NCBI RefSeq assembly: GCF_021440085.1
Contig: NZ_JAKCPW010000002.1
Coordinates: 186,001 to 250,000, forward strand
Origin: Dyadobacter sp. CY261
GTDB taxonomy: Bacteria > Bacteroidota > Bacteroidia > Cytophagales > Spirosomataceae
Direction of reading: 5' to 3'
DNA: 64,000 bases
In this document: positions 44,811-53,672 of the stretch, piece after piece
How the letters are laid out: each line of letters opens with the position of its first letter
Numbering within the stretch: the stretch's first letter is position 1
Program-made: the position numbers and the translations under genes
The notes under the pieces: model-generated
What the model was told of the DNA's origin: nothing
Databases searched by the model: none
Seen by the model: the letters and a program-made list of their open reading frames with translations, nothing else

Positions 44811-45701
44811 ATGAGCCGGTTCATTCCACTTGTAGTAGCCCTTCTTTTTATACAAAATATTGCATTTGCCCAGCAGACGAAGCTTAAATCCGAAATCGAA
44901 ACCATCAGCAAGCTGGCGCAGGGTATTGTGGGAGTAGGGATTATGGATTTGAAAACAAAGGAAGCTTTGCTGATCAACCAAGATCATAAGTTTCCCATGC
45001 AGAGCACGTTCAAGTTCCCACTTGCCATTGCGGTGCTGGATTTGATTGATAAAGGGAAATACAAACTGGATCAGAAGATACACGTTACCCAGGCGGAAGT
45101 CAACAAGAAAACGCACAGCCCGATGCTGGGTAAATACCCTGATCAGGATTTTGACATTACCATAGCCGAGCTGCTCAGCTATTCGGTTTCTGAAAGCGAC
45201 AATAATGCCTGCGACATACTTTTCGAGCTCGCCGGAGGGACCAAAAAGGTCAATGATTACATCCATTCGTTGGGCGTGAAGGATATTGCCATCGTGGCCA
45301 CGGAAAAGCAAATGTCGACCGGCTGGGACGTTCAGTATACCAATTATGCGCGGCCATCGGCATATCTGCAACTATTGCAGATCGCCTATGAGCGCAAGAA
45401 ATTGTCGGAGACGAGCCACGATTTTCTTTGGAAAATATTGGTGGAAGGGCCTACGGGTTTGAAAAGGATCAAAGGACAACTTCCAAAAGGCACGGAAGTA
45501 GCGCATAAGACCGGAACTTCCAATACCAACGAAAAGGGAATAACTGCTGCAACGAACGACGTGGGCATCATGAAATTACCGAATGGCAAGGCGATCGCGG
45601 TGGTCGTATTCGTTTCCGACGCTGCCGCGGACAGCGATGCGCGCGAGTTGGTGATTGCCCGGATCGCGAAGGCGGCGTGGAACTACTACGGCGGCAATTA
45701 A
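44811..45701 (+). CDS. Class A beta-lactamase, probably subclass A2
   Basis: A periplasmic 296-residue serine beta-lactamase with signal peptide ending AFAQ. All class A motifs are visible: Ser65-Thr-Phe-Lys68, Ser129-Asp-Asn131, general base Glu165 in VATEKQM and Lys233-Thr-Gly235 in HKTGTSNTNEK. The spacing and the sequence after the omega loop (MSTGWDVQYTNYARPSAYLQ) resemble the PER/VEB/CfxA branch found in Bacteroidota (A2). The gene looks chromosomal: no mobile element borders it, base use is like its neighbours, and an ABC ATPase follows 24 bp later. Spectrum cannot be predicted. Confidence 0.93.
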   Translation: MSRFIPLVVALLFIQNIAFAQQTKLKSEIETISKLAQGIVGVGIMDLKTKEALLINQDHKFPMQSTFKFPLAIAVLDLIDKGKYKLDQKIHVTQAEVNKKTHSPMLGKYPDQDFDITIAELLSYSVSESDNNACDILFELAGGTKKVNDYIHSLGVKDIAIVATEKQMSTGWDVQYTNYARPSAYLQLLQIAYERKKLSETSHDFLWKILVEGPTGLKRIKGQLPKGTEVAHKTGTSNTNEKGITAATNDVGIMKLPNGKAIAVVVFVSDAAADSDARELVIARIAKAAWNYYGGN

Positions 45702-45725
45702 TCAGGACTACATTACAGAGAACCA

Positions 45726-46346
45726 GTGCAGATTACAGTCGAGAAAATAGGCAAAAAGTTTATCAAAGAATGGATCGTACGGAATGCGAGCTTCGAGCTT
45801 GCGGCCGGTGAGAAATATGTTTTTGTAGGACCAAACGGAAGCGGAAAATCGACATTACTGCAATTGCTGACTGGCATGATACCGGTTTCGGAGGGGAAGA
45901 TTATTTATACTGATGGTAACGGCAAAGAGGTGGAAACCGATCATTGGTATAAACACATTGTAATCGCAGCCCCATATCTCGAATTGATCGAAGAATTTAC
46001 ATTGCGGGAACAGATCGAGTTTCACGGCAAGTTCAAGGCTTTCAAAAACGGCATTTCGGCCAAGGATTTCGAGGAGTTTATTCAATTATCTCACGCCAGC
46101 AACAAAATTATCCGCCATTTTTCTTCGGGCATGAAACAGCGGGTGAAGCTTGGGCTGGCACTCCTTTCGGATGTCCCGGTGGTTTTTCTGGATGAGCCAA
46201 CGACAAATCTGGATGTGCAGGGCATCAATTGGTACCTCGATCACGTAATGGCAAATACACAGAATCAGCTCGTTTTGCTAGGTTCAAATGTGCAGCAGGA
46301 ATACGAATTTTGTGAAAATATCATTTCGGTTTCTGCGTTCAAATAG
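45726..46346 (+). CDS. ABC transporter ATP-binding protein without a nearby permease
   Basis: A 206-residue ATPase with a GTG start (MQITVEKIGKKFIKEW). Walker A GPNGSGKST at about 37-45, signature SSGMKQRVKLG in place of the usual LSGGQ, Walker B VVFLDEPTTNLD. The short length suits ATPases that pair with a separate membrane protein, for example CcmA/lipid exporters, but no permease lies beside it. It follows the beta-lactamase gene by 24 bp and precedes the large T9SS protein by 21 bp. Confidence 0.88.
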   Translation: MQITVEKIGKKFIKEWIVRNASFELAAGEKYVFVGPNGSGKSTLLQLLTGMIPVSEGKIIYTDGNGKEVETDHWYKHIVIAAPYLELIEEFTLREQIEFHGKFKAFKNGISAKDFEEFIQLSHASNKIIRHFSSGMKQRVKLGLALLSDVPVVFLDEPTTNLDVQGINWYLDHVMANTQNQLVLLGSNVQQEYEFCENIISVSAFK

Positions 46347-46367
46347 AAAAACCCGCCGTCACGGAAT

Positions 46368-49300
46368 ATGCAGAAAACTCTACGGCTTCTTCTTTTATCG
46401 TTTCTGATTATCGCCCGCGCAGCTGGCTACTCGCAAGCTGCTTCAGCCTATTTTATCGAAAACAAAGGACAATGGGATAAGGAAGTCCGTTTTCGTGCTG
46501 CCATTCCCGGCGGCTTTCTGTTCTTAAAGGACAACTCTCTGCTCTACGTGCTTTACGACGGTGCGAAGATATCCACATTGCACGGAAAAGGGCATGATGG
46601 AATACCTGCTGTGCGTGAAGATATAAATGCGCCCGGCATTCGTGCGCACGGGGTGGAAGTATTGTTCGGCAATACAGTGGGCAATGTGACGTATAAACCC
46701 GTCAGGGAAAGCAAGGGTTCATTCAATTATTTCCTGGGTAATCATGCCCAAACATGGGCTGCCGGGGTGAAAGGCTATGAAGAGGTAGTATACGAAAACA
46801 TTTATCCGAACATCAATCTGCGGGTTTACCTGAACCAGGCGAAATTGAAATATGAATTTATCGTCAAACCCGGTGCGGATGCTTCGCAGATCAGTTTGCA
46901 ATATAAGGGAGCTGAGAAGGTTTCTTTGAACGAGTTAGGGCAAATAGTGATCAAAACCTCGGTAGGAGAGTTTAAGGAAGCGCAGCCCTATTCGTTTCAA
47001 TCATCAGCTAATGCGCGGACGGTGGAGGTTGCTTCGACTTTCCGTCTTAACAGCGAAAATATTGCCCATTTTGACCTGCCAAACGGTTATAATAGATCAT
47101 TACCGCTGACAATCGATCCGGAACTGATCTTTTCTACCTATTCGGGATCGGTATCCGACAACTGGGGCCATACCGCTACGTATGATGGGGATGGTAACCT
47201 CTACTCGGGAGGGACAGTCTTCGGCACCGACTTTCCTGCGACTACGGGCGCTTTTCAGGTTAAATTTGAAGGGTTGGTAGACGTTTCGATCATGAAATTC
47301 AATCCCGACGGTTCCGATCTGCTCTACGCCACTTTCCTTGGAGGTGATAATACCGACGTTCCTGCCAGCCTGATCGTGAACAGTAAAAATGAGTTGCTTA
47401 TTCTCGGTACCACATCTTCCAAAGACTTCCCGATCCGGACGAATGCTTTTCAGAAAACATTTGGAGGAGGAGCACGCGTAACGCCTATTTCCGGATTGGA
47501 ACTGATCAATGGCGGGGATCTTTTTATTTCCAAATTGAATGCGGATGGAAGCCAGCTCACGGGTTCCACTTTTGTTGGTGGAAACGGCAACGACGGCGTC
47601 AGCATGACCGATATTGTTACCATCAGAAATTATGGAGACAGTTTCAGGGGTGAAGTAGGGATTGATCAGAATGATCAGGTTTATGTGGTATCGTCCACCA
47701 ACTCGACTAATTTTCCATTAAAAAATCCTTCACAAAACAAGCTGGGAGGCGGCCAGGATGCAGTGGTGCTGCGACTCTCCGCAGGGCTCGACCAATTGTT
47801 GTGGGCAACTTACCTCGGTGGCGATAAATGGGATGCGGCCTATTCACTGAAAGTATCGGGTAATGGGGAAGTTTACGTTGCCGGAATTTCTCAAAGCAGT
47901 AACCTTCCGACCAAAACCGGCGTGTATCAGGCGGCATTGAAAGGTGCTGAGGACGGTTTCGTGGCCCGTTTCGCAAATGACCAGCTTTCGGCACTGACCT
48001 ATTTAGGTACTGATAAGGAAGATGGCGCCTACCTGCTGGATCTTGATCAAGCGGGTCTAGTATATGTTTACGGCTTGACAATGGGCAGTTATCCTGTCAG
48101 TCAGGGTGTTTATCAGAATGCCAAAAGCAGTCAGTTCGTGCATGCATTGAATGCAACATTATCCCAAACTGTGTTTTCGACGGTCATCGGCTCGGGCCGG
48201 GGGACGCCTGATATCTCACCAACTGCTTTTCTGGTAAGCGAATGCGGTAATATTTATCTGGCGGGTTGGGGTGGCAATGTCAATTCCAGCACGGGTAACA
48301 GCGGCGCCAGCAGCACAGCCGGCCTGGCGGTGACGGATGATGCCATTCAGCCCACCACAAATGGCAATAATTTTTACATCGCAATCCTGGAAGAAGGTGC
48401 GAAATCATTGTTATATGCGACATTTTTCGGAAGCCTGAGCCGCGATCCACGTTTGCAGGGAGACCACGTTGACGGTGGTACCAGCCGCTTCGATAAGAAT
48501 GGAATGATCTACCACGCGACCTGCGCCTGCGGAGGGAGCCATTTCCCGACGACGCCTCAGGCATGGTCTCAAACGAATAGTAGCGAAAACTGTAATAATG
48601 CCGCGTTCAAGATCGATATCGATCGTTTGAAGGCTGATTTTGATGTCTATTCAGGCCAAACCAAGGATGTGCTGAAAGGATGCGCGCCATTGGATCTGAC
48701 ATTTGTCAATACCAGTGAGGGAGGCGTCGATTATATATGGGAAGTAAACGGCGCCACGATTTCCCGCGAGGAGGGCCAGTCGGAATATTCATTCACCAAA
48801 CCCGGCGAATATACCGTGACGCTGACTGCTTACAACCGGTTGAGTTGTAAACGAATGGATGTTGCGGAAAAGAAAATTCTGATCGAAACATTGGCTACCA
48901 AAGTTACCGGTGATACGACGGTTTGCGAGAATACCGCTGTGAAACTGAGTGCCAGTGGAGGCTCCCAATACAAATGGTCGCCCGCCGCCGGACTGGACAA
49001 TGCGAATACCGCTACCCCGGTTGCGACAGTGAAAGAATCTGTCGAATACACCGTTGAAATCAGCAATGCGGCGGGTTGCAAAGTAACCGAGCAGGTAAAG
49101 CTGGCCGTTGAGAAAAAGACTGATTTTGTTGATATGCCTGATACCGAAGTATGCCAGGGTGCGACTGTCACTCTAACAGTTTCCGGCAATGCACCGCAAT
49201 ATAAATGGCATGCTACTACGGGCCTTGAAGAGACGATCGGTAAATCGGTGACTGTAAAGCCCACAAAAACAACGACTTATATTATTGAAGGGTTGTATGA

Positions 49301-49829
49301 GGATGGCTGTCGGCCGTTGCGGGAGATCACGGTGAAGGTGGACGACTCCTATGCACCGGATTTTGATGTCGTGCAATCCGGAGGAGCCTGCAACGAGCCA
49401 TTTTCCTATTCATTCACTAACAAAACGCCTGGCGCTCAGCGCTACGAATGGAATTTGGGATCAGGCAACCCGATGAATGATCCGGACGTAAAAAACTATA
49501 TTTACGAGCTCCCTGGTGAGTATACGATCACGCTTACGGCGTATAATGCGGCAGGATGCTCGCTCACTGCCTCCAAAAAGATCAGCGCGGAACCTGCATT
49601 TATATTAAGCAACGTCATCACGCCAAATGGCGATGGTAAGAATGATTCGTTCATTGTTCCGGTCGCGTCGTCTTCGCTGGAAGTATTCAACCGCTGGGGT
49701 AAATCCATCTTCAAAAGTGCTGATTATAAGAATGATTGGGGTAAAGACATTGCGAATGGCACCTATTTGTACGTAGTTGATACCCCGCAAGGGAACCATT
49801 GTAAAGGGTGGGTCGAGGTGCTGGAATAG
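46368..49829 (+). CDS. Large T9SS type B sorting domain protein with SBBP and PKD repeats
   Basis: A 1153-residue secreted protein. Signal peptide, then a DUF7948-type domain (about 27-260; YFIENKGQWDKEVRFRA), a beta-propeller-like run of SBBP repeats (about 260-740) seen in units such as LLYATFLGGDNTD and LLWATYLGGDKWDAAY, a PKD domain (about 755-845), two Ig-like units with C-x-x-x-x-hydrophobic patterns (about 850-995), a second PKD-like domain (997-1075) and a type B sorting domain (1078-1153; VITPNGDGKNDSF, LEVFNRWGKSIF). Probably anchored on or released from the cell surface by the type IX system. Ligand unknown. Confidence 0.9.
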   Translation: MQKTLRLLLLSFLIIARAAGYSQAASAYFIENKGQWDKEVRFRAAIPGGFLFLKDNSLLYVLYDGAKISTLHGKGHDGIPAVREDINAPGIRAHGVEVLFGNTVGNVTYKPVRESKGSFNYFLGNHAQTWAAGVKGYEEVVYENIYPNINLRVYLNQAKLKYEFIVKPGADASQISLQYKGAEKVSLNELGQIVIKTSVGEFKEAQPYSFQSSANARTVEVASTFRLNSENIAHFDLPNGYNRSLPLTIDPELIFSTYSGSVSDNWGHTATYDGDGNLYSGGTVFGTDFPATTGAFQVKFEGLVDVSIMKFNPDGSDLLYATFLGGDNTDVPASLIVNSKNELLILGTTSSKDFPIRTNAFQKTFGGGARVTPISGLELINGGDLFISKLNADGSQLTGSTFVGGNGNDGVSMTDIVTIRNYGDSFRGEVGIDQNDQVYVVSSTNSTNFPLKNPSQNKLGGGQDAVVLRLSAGLDQLLWATYLGGDKWDAAYSLKVSGNGEVYVAGISQSSNLPTKTGVYQAALKGAEDGFVARFANDQLSALTYLGTDKEDGAYLLDLDQAGLVYVYGLTMGSYPVSQGVYQNAKSSQFVHALNATLSQTVFSTVIGSGRGTPDISPTAFLVSECGNIYLAGWGGNVNSSTGNSGASSTAGLAVTDDAIQPTTNGNNFYIAILEEGAKSLLYATFFGSLSRDPRLQGDHVDGGTSRFDKNGMIYHATCACGGSHFPTTPQAWSQTNSSENCNNAAFKIDIDRLKADFDVYSGQTKDVLKGCAPLDLTFVNTSEGGVDYIWEVNGATISREEGQSEYSFTKPGEYTVTLTAYNRLSCKRMDVAEKKILIETLATKVTGDTTVCENTAVKLSASGGSQYKWSPAAGLDNANTATPVATVKESVEYTVEISNAAGCKVTEQVKLAVEKKTDFVDMPDTEVCQGATVTLTVSGNAPQYKWHATTGLEETIGKSVTVKPTKTTTYIIEGLYEDGCRPLREITVKVDDSYAPDFDVVQSGGACNEPFSYSFTNKTPGAQRYEWNLGSGNPMNDPDVKNYIYELPGEYTITLTAYNAAGCSLTASKKISAEPAFILSNVITPNGDGKNDSFIVPVASSSLEVFNRWGKSIFKSADYKNDWGKDIANGTYLYVVDTPQGNHCKGWVEVLE

Positions 49830-50002
49830 TAGGTTTTGATTAAATGGGAAGAGATGTTAACTTTAAGTTGATCTTTCACTTATTTTCTCACAAGCAAATT
49901 CGATAGATACGTGTCCTTTGAAAAGCGTATCCAGGTATTGGAATTTGTAGATGAGCAATTTTAAATTCAACAGCTTTTTAGCACACTTTTAAATAGGCAA
50001 AC

Positions 50003-50443
50003 ATGAAAACCTTTTCAATACTTCTGTTCGTCCTGACCATTTCATTCGCGAAAGCGCAAAGTAATTTTGGCAAGCAGATCGATGATAAAAAAGCGCTTGC
50101 TGCGACGGCACTTCCGGCTAAAATGGCGGATAAAAGCGAATTACAGGCTAAAGTGATAGGCACAGTGGAGTCTGTTTGTCAAGTCAAAGGTTGCTGGATG
50201 AAGGTAAACCTCGATAATGGCGAAACCATGCGGGTGATGTTTAAGGATTACGGATTTTTTGTACCAAAAGACATTACCGGAAAAACGGTAGTTTTCGAGG
50301 GAGAAGCGAAGAAAACGACGGTGCCCGTCGAGCATTTGAAGCACTATGCGCAGGATGCCGGTGAGAGCAAGGAAGAAATAGCAAAAATCACCGAACCGAA
50401 GGAGGAATTGACATTTATTGCCGATGGCGTAATTGTGAAATAA
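50003..50443 (+). CDS. DUF4920 domain protein
   Basis: A 146-residue exported protein (signal peptide ending FAKAQ, or a lipid-free N-terminus) with the DUF4920 pattern: VIGTVESVCQVKGCWMKVNL, MRVMFKDYGFFVPKDITGKT and VPVEHLKHYAQDAGES. The CQVKGCW pair of cysteines could bind a metal or form a disulfide; no function is established. A 173-bp gap separates it from the T9SS gene. Confidence 0.85.
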   Translation: MKTFSILLFVLTISFAKAQSNFGKQIDDKKALAATALPAKMADKSELQAKVIGTVESVCQVKGCWMKVNLDNGETMRVMFKDYGFFVPKDITGKTVVFEGEAKKTTVPVEHLKHYAQDAGESKEEIAKITEPKEELTFIADGVIVK

Positions 50444-50516
50444 TATTTTCCCGAAACGGGAGAAACGGCTCTGCGGACACTTTTGTAGCGATACATCGGT
50501 GTCCGTTTTCATTTCT

Positions 50517-52298
50517 ATGCTTTCCAGATCCATTTCAAGTGTGTGGCTATGCCTGTTGCTGAACATTCAGGTATTTGCCCAAAACAACGATTACGTTTGG
50601 TGGAACCCTCAGTCGGCCACATTTCCTGTTGTTGAAGGACAAGGCTGGCCCAAAGAGCTGAAAAACCCTTATGATCGCCTTCCTGCCCGGGCCGAAAAGC
50701 AGGTGCGGGATGTGGTTTGGAATTTGTCCACTCAATCGGCCGGACTAATGATCCGGTTTCGGGCTAATTCTTCCGAAATCAAAATCCGGTATGCGGTGGG
50801 GGGAAAGCATGCGCTTCCGCATATGCCCGCAACTGGAGTGAGCGGCGTGGACTTGTATGCGGTAAGCAACGACGGTGAATGGCGCTGGTGTGCCGGTAAG
50901 TATGCATTTGGGGATACGATTACTTATGATTTCAAAAACCTCTCCCCCAATGACGATTATCATAAACACGGAAGAGAATACCGCCTGTTTCTGCCACTTT
51001 ATAATAATGTAAAATGGCTGGAAATCGGGACGCCCGCTGGAACTGAATTCGCTCCGCTGGCTGTAAGGCCGGATAAGCCAATTGTCATTTATGGCACGTC
51101 CATCGCCCAGGGCGCTTGCGCTTCGAGACCGGGAATGGCCTGGACATCCATACTAAGCAGGAAAATGGATAGGCCGCTGATCAATCTTGGCTTTTCCGGA
51201 AATGGGCGATTGGAGAAGGAAGTGGTCGATCTGTTAGGGGAGATCGATGCGAAAATTTATGTGCTGGATTGCCTTCCTAACCTGACCATCCGGCCCGATT
51301 CAAAGCTGGCTCTCACCACCGACGAAATCAAAAAACGGGTTGTTAGTACAGTCACGGCATTGCGTCAGAAGCGGCCTGAGATACCGATTGTACTGGCGGA
51401 GCACGCAGGGTACACGGATGAGGCCATCAACCCGCAAAGCAAGCATTTCTATGTGGAAGTAAATGAGGTTTTAAAAGATGCTTTTGCCGCCTTGAAATCG
51501 CAGGGTATTTCAAACATCTACTTGATACCCAAAGAGGATTTCGGCCAAACTTATGAATCGACAGTCGATGGCACCCATCCTACGGATCTGGGGATGCTGC
51601 AAGTTGCTGACGGCTACGAAAAGCATTTGAGAAAAATCCAGTATGAACCGGTCGGCGAGGTTTCAACGACACGCCCGGTAAGCCAGATGCGCGAGTTGCA
51701 CAACTATGATTGGGAAAAACGGCACTCGGAAGTACTGGAATTAAACCGTAAAACATCACCGGCAACCGTCGTAATAGGTAATTCCATCACGCACTTCTGG
51801 GGAGGATTGCCCAAAGGCCCGAGAGCAACCGGCGAATCGTCATGGACCAGTACTTTCGGCAAAAATGCCGTGAATATGGGTTATGGTTGGGACCGGATTG
51901 AGAATGTACTCTGGCGCATTTACCACGGCGAACTGGATGGCTTCGCTCCGAAACAGATTTTTGTGAATATTGGGACTAATAACCTGGGTTTCAACAGTGA
52001 CGAAGAAATAGTGGCCGGCTGGAAATTGCTTATCGAAGCGATGAAATCACGACAGCCGAAAGCGCAGATCGTCATGATGGGCATTTACCCCCGCCGCCAA
52101 CAGGAGCATCGCGTAGCGGCATTGAATGATAAGCTACTACAAATCACCAGCGAAGCCGATGTGACATTCCTGAATCCGGGAAAGGTGTTTTTGAAACCCG
52201 ATGGCAAAATAGATGAAGCGCTGTTCTCGGATGGTTTGCATCCGAACGATAAAGGTTATAGTCTGCTTGGTAATGCGATCAAGCCGTATGTCAAATAG
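50517..52298 (+). CDS. Exported protein with two SGNH/GDSL hydrolase modules
   Basis: A 593-residue periplasmic or secreted esterase-like protein. ATG 50517 begins the signal peptide MLSRSISSVWLCLLLNIQVF; the GTG at 50499 only lengthens it. Module one: a beta-sandwich (about 20-170) and an SGNH domain with GTSIAQGACASRPGMAW, NLGFSGNGRLE and DGTHPTDLGM. Module two from about 410: VVIGNSITHFWGG, NMGYGWDRIENVLWR, FVNIGTNNLG and DGLHPNDKGY. Both have the block I Ser/Gly-Thr-Ser or GNS, the Asn of block III and the Asp-x-x-His of block V, so both may be active. Likely role is deacetylation of polysaccharides (inference). Confidence 0.88.
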   Translation: MLSRSISSVWLCLLLNIQVFAQNNDYVWWNPQSATFPVVEGQGWPKELKNPYDRLPARAEKQVRDVVWNLSTQSAGLMIRFRANSSEIKIRYAVGGKHALPHMPATGVSGVDLYAVSNDGEWRWCAGKYAFGDTITYDFKNLSPNDDYHKHGREYRLFLPLYNNVKWLEIGTPAGTEFAPLAVRPDKPIVIYGTSIAQGACASRPGMAWTSILSRKMDRPLINLGFSGNGRLEKEVVDLLGEIDAKIYVLDCLPNLTIRPDSKLALTTDEIKKRVVSTVTALRQKRPEIPIVLAEHAGYTDEAINPQSKHFYVEVNEVLKDAFAALKSQGISNIYLIPKEDFGQTYESTVDGTHPTDLGMLQVADGYEKHLRKIQYEPVGEVSTTRPVSQMRELHNYDWEKRHSEVLELNRKTSPATVVIGNSITHFWGGLPKGPRATGESSWTSTFGKNAVNMGYGWDRIENVLWRIYHGELDGFAPKQIFVNIGTNNLGFNSDEEIVAGWKLLIEAMKSRQPKAQIVMMGIYPRRQQEHRVAALNDKLLQITSEADVTFLNPGKVFLKPDGKIDEALFSDGLHPNDKGYSLLGNAIKPYVK

Positions 52299-52301
52299 GG
52301 A

Positions 52302-53195
52302 TCAAAGTACAATCCCTATTCCGAACAATATCACAAACAGCAGCGTCGAAAGCGCCATCTGTTTCAAATAGGGATCAAGTTCGCTGGCTTTGGTAAGACG
52401 GGAAATGGCCAGGCCGTTTTTGACGAATAACGGGAAACTTAGGAAGAAAATAAGGCTGGTATAGCTTGAAAAGTGCTCGGCGGTGTAAATCGTCACGCAA
52501 AGCATTCCAACCAACAAAATGCACCAGTGATACACGATCGCCATTTCGCGGCCAACGCGGACGGGAATGGAATTCTTACCGGTAGCGCGATCCGACTCGA
52601 TGTCACGGATATTATTGATATTCAAAACACCTACGGCAAAAAGTCCGCAGCTTGAAGCAGGTAGTAACAGGCCCCAGTCCCAAACGTGCGTGTGCAGGAA
52701 ATTACTGCCAAGCACGCCCACCCAACCGAAAAAGATCAGTACGGAGAGGTCGCCAAGGCCCACATAACCGTAAGGCCGCTTGCCCGCTGTATAAGTGATC
52801 GCGGCAATAATGCAGGCAATGCCAATCCCGAGAAACACCCAGAATGTATCAGCGGGGGCGCTTTTCAATGCGATCGTCAGCAAGCTGATGCCCGAAATCA
52901 ATGCCAGGACAGAAAAAATGATAATGGCACGCAGCATTTTCTCAGCCGTGATATGTCCAGAATGCACAGCCCGACGTGGCCCTTCGCGCAACTCGGTATC
53001 CTTGCCATTGACTGCATCGCCGTAATCGTTGGCGAAGTTGGAAAGGACTTGCAGGATAATAGTGGTAAGGACGCTCAATGCAGCCACAGGCCAGCTAAAG
53101 TGCCCAGAGGCGGCGGCCAGGAAGCAGCCCATTAAAATACAGGAAAGTGCGAGAGGAAGTGTTCGGGGCCGTGCGGCTTCAATCCAGGGATTCAT
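52302..53195 (-). CDS. menA: 1,4-dihydroxy-2-naphthoate polyprenyltransferase
   Basis: Inner membrane UbiA-family prenyltransferase that joins a polyprenyl chain to 1,4-dihydroxy-2-naphthoate in menaquinone synthesis. The 297-residue protein has both aspartate motifs: NFANDYGDAVNGKDTE near residue 52 and NNIRDIESDRATGKNS near 195, with about eight transmembrane helices. MNPWIEAARPRTLPLALS is the standard MenA start. Convergent with the SGNH gene, 3 bp apart. Confidence 0.95.
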   Translation of the reverse strand: MNPWIEAARPRTLPLALSCILMGCFLAAASGHFSWPVAALSVLTTIILQVLSNFANDYGDAVNGKDTELREGPRRAVHSGHITAEKMLRAIIIFSVLALISGISLLTIALKSAPADTFWVFLGIGIACIIAAITYTAGKRPYGYVGLGDLSVLIFFGWVGVLGSNFLHTHVWDWGLLLPASSCGLFAVGVLNINNIRDIESDRATGKNSIPVRVGREMAIVYHWCILLVGMLCVTIYTAEHFSSYTSLIFFLSFPLFVKNGLAISRLTKASELDPYLKQMALSTLLFVILFGIGIVL

Positions 53196-53207
53196 TTTTT
53201 ATGATTA

Positions 53208-53222
53208 ATCAGGTAATATCAG
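53208..53222 (-). repeat. Two 10-bp spaced CTGAT units overlapping a stop codon
   Basis: ATCAG at 53208 and at 53218 (CTGAT on the minus strand) are exactly 10 bp apart. The TGA stop of the DUF5618 gene lies inside the second. This is the smallest example of the arrays at 9845, 16021 and 34164. Confidence 0.4.
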
Positions 53223-53600
53223 GCCGCTGTTTTCTGCTCGGCCCAATTGATTATTATTTCTGCGAGGTCAAGGCCTTCCCGCGAAATGCCGGCAACAAGG
53301 TTTCCATCATAGCTCATAGCGAGATGGAGCGTATCGTAAGCCCCGACGAATGCTGAAAGAATCTTTTTGTCTACTTGGGACAACTCTTCCTTGTACCAGT
53401 CAATACTTTTCCTTCCTTTTTTCTTATCACCAAAAACCGCGTCCAATGCAACCAATACGCCGGAATAGGCGGTATGGCCCGCCATTTTAACATACTTTCG
53501 ATCCTTATAAAATCCATCTTCCTTTATAGCCTTTTCGCCGGATTTCTTTGGCATTAGTAAGATAGCGGCGGGCTTCGTCAACGGAGTTAGTGTTTTTCAT
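53219..53600 (-). pseudogene. DUF5618-family protein with an apparent frameshift
   Basis: From ATG 53600 the frame reads MKNTNSVDEARRYLTNAKEI, the usual N-terminal helix of DUF5618 proteins, but then ends soon after. The rest of the family sequence (KEDGFYKDRKYVKMAGHTAY, then LVALDAVFGDKKKGRKSID and the C-terminal helices) is in another frame. Removing one A from the AAAA run at 53532-53535 joins them into a 126-residue protein. The single lesion in an A-run may be a real mutation or a sequencing error; translation from an inner ATG at 53553 is a third possibility. Function of the family is unknown. Confidence 0.7.
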
Positions 53601-53630
53601 AGTTGCGTATAGTTGACTTTGGAAAGAAAT

Positions 53631-53663
53631 CTGTCGGAGGAATTTAGGGATCACCTCCGACAG
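53631..53663 (-). terminator. Hairpin 3' of the glutathione peroxidase gene
   Basis: CTGTCGGAGG (53631-53640) pairs perfectly with CCTCCGACAG (53654-53663) around a 13-nt loop, 10 nt after the stop codon of the minus-strand gene. The following minus sequence ATTTCTTTCC is only moderately T-rich. Confidence 0.7.
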
Positions 53664-53672
53664 TGAATATAC

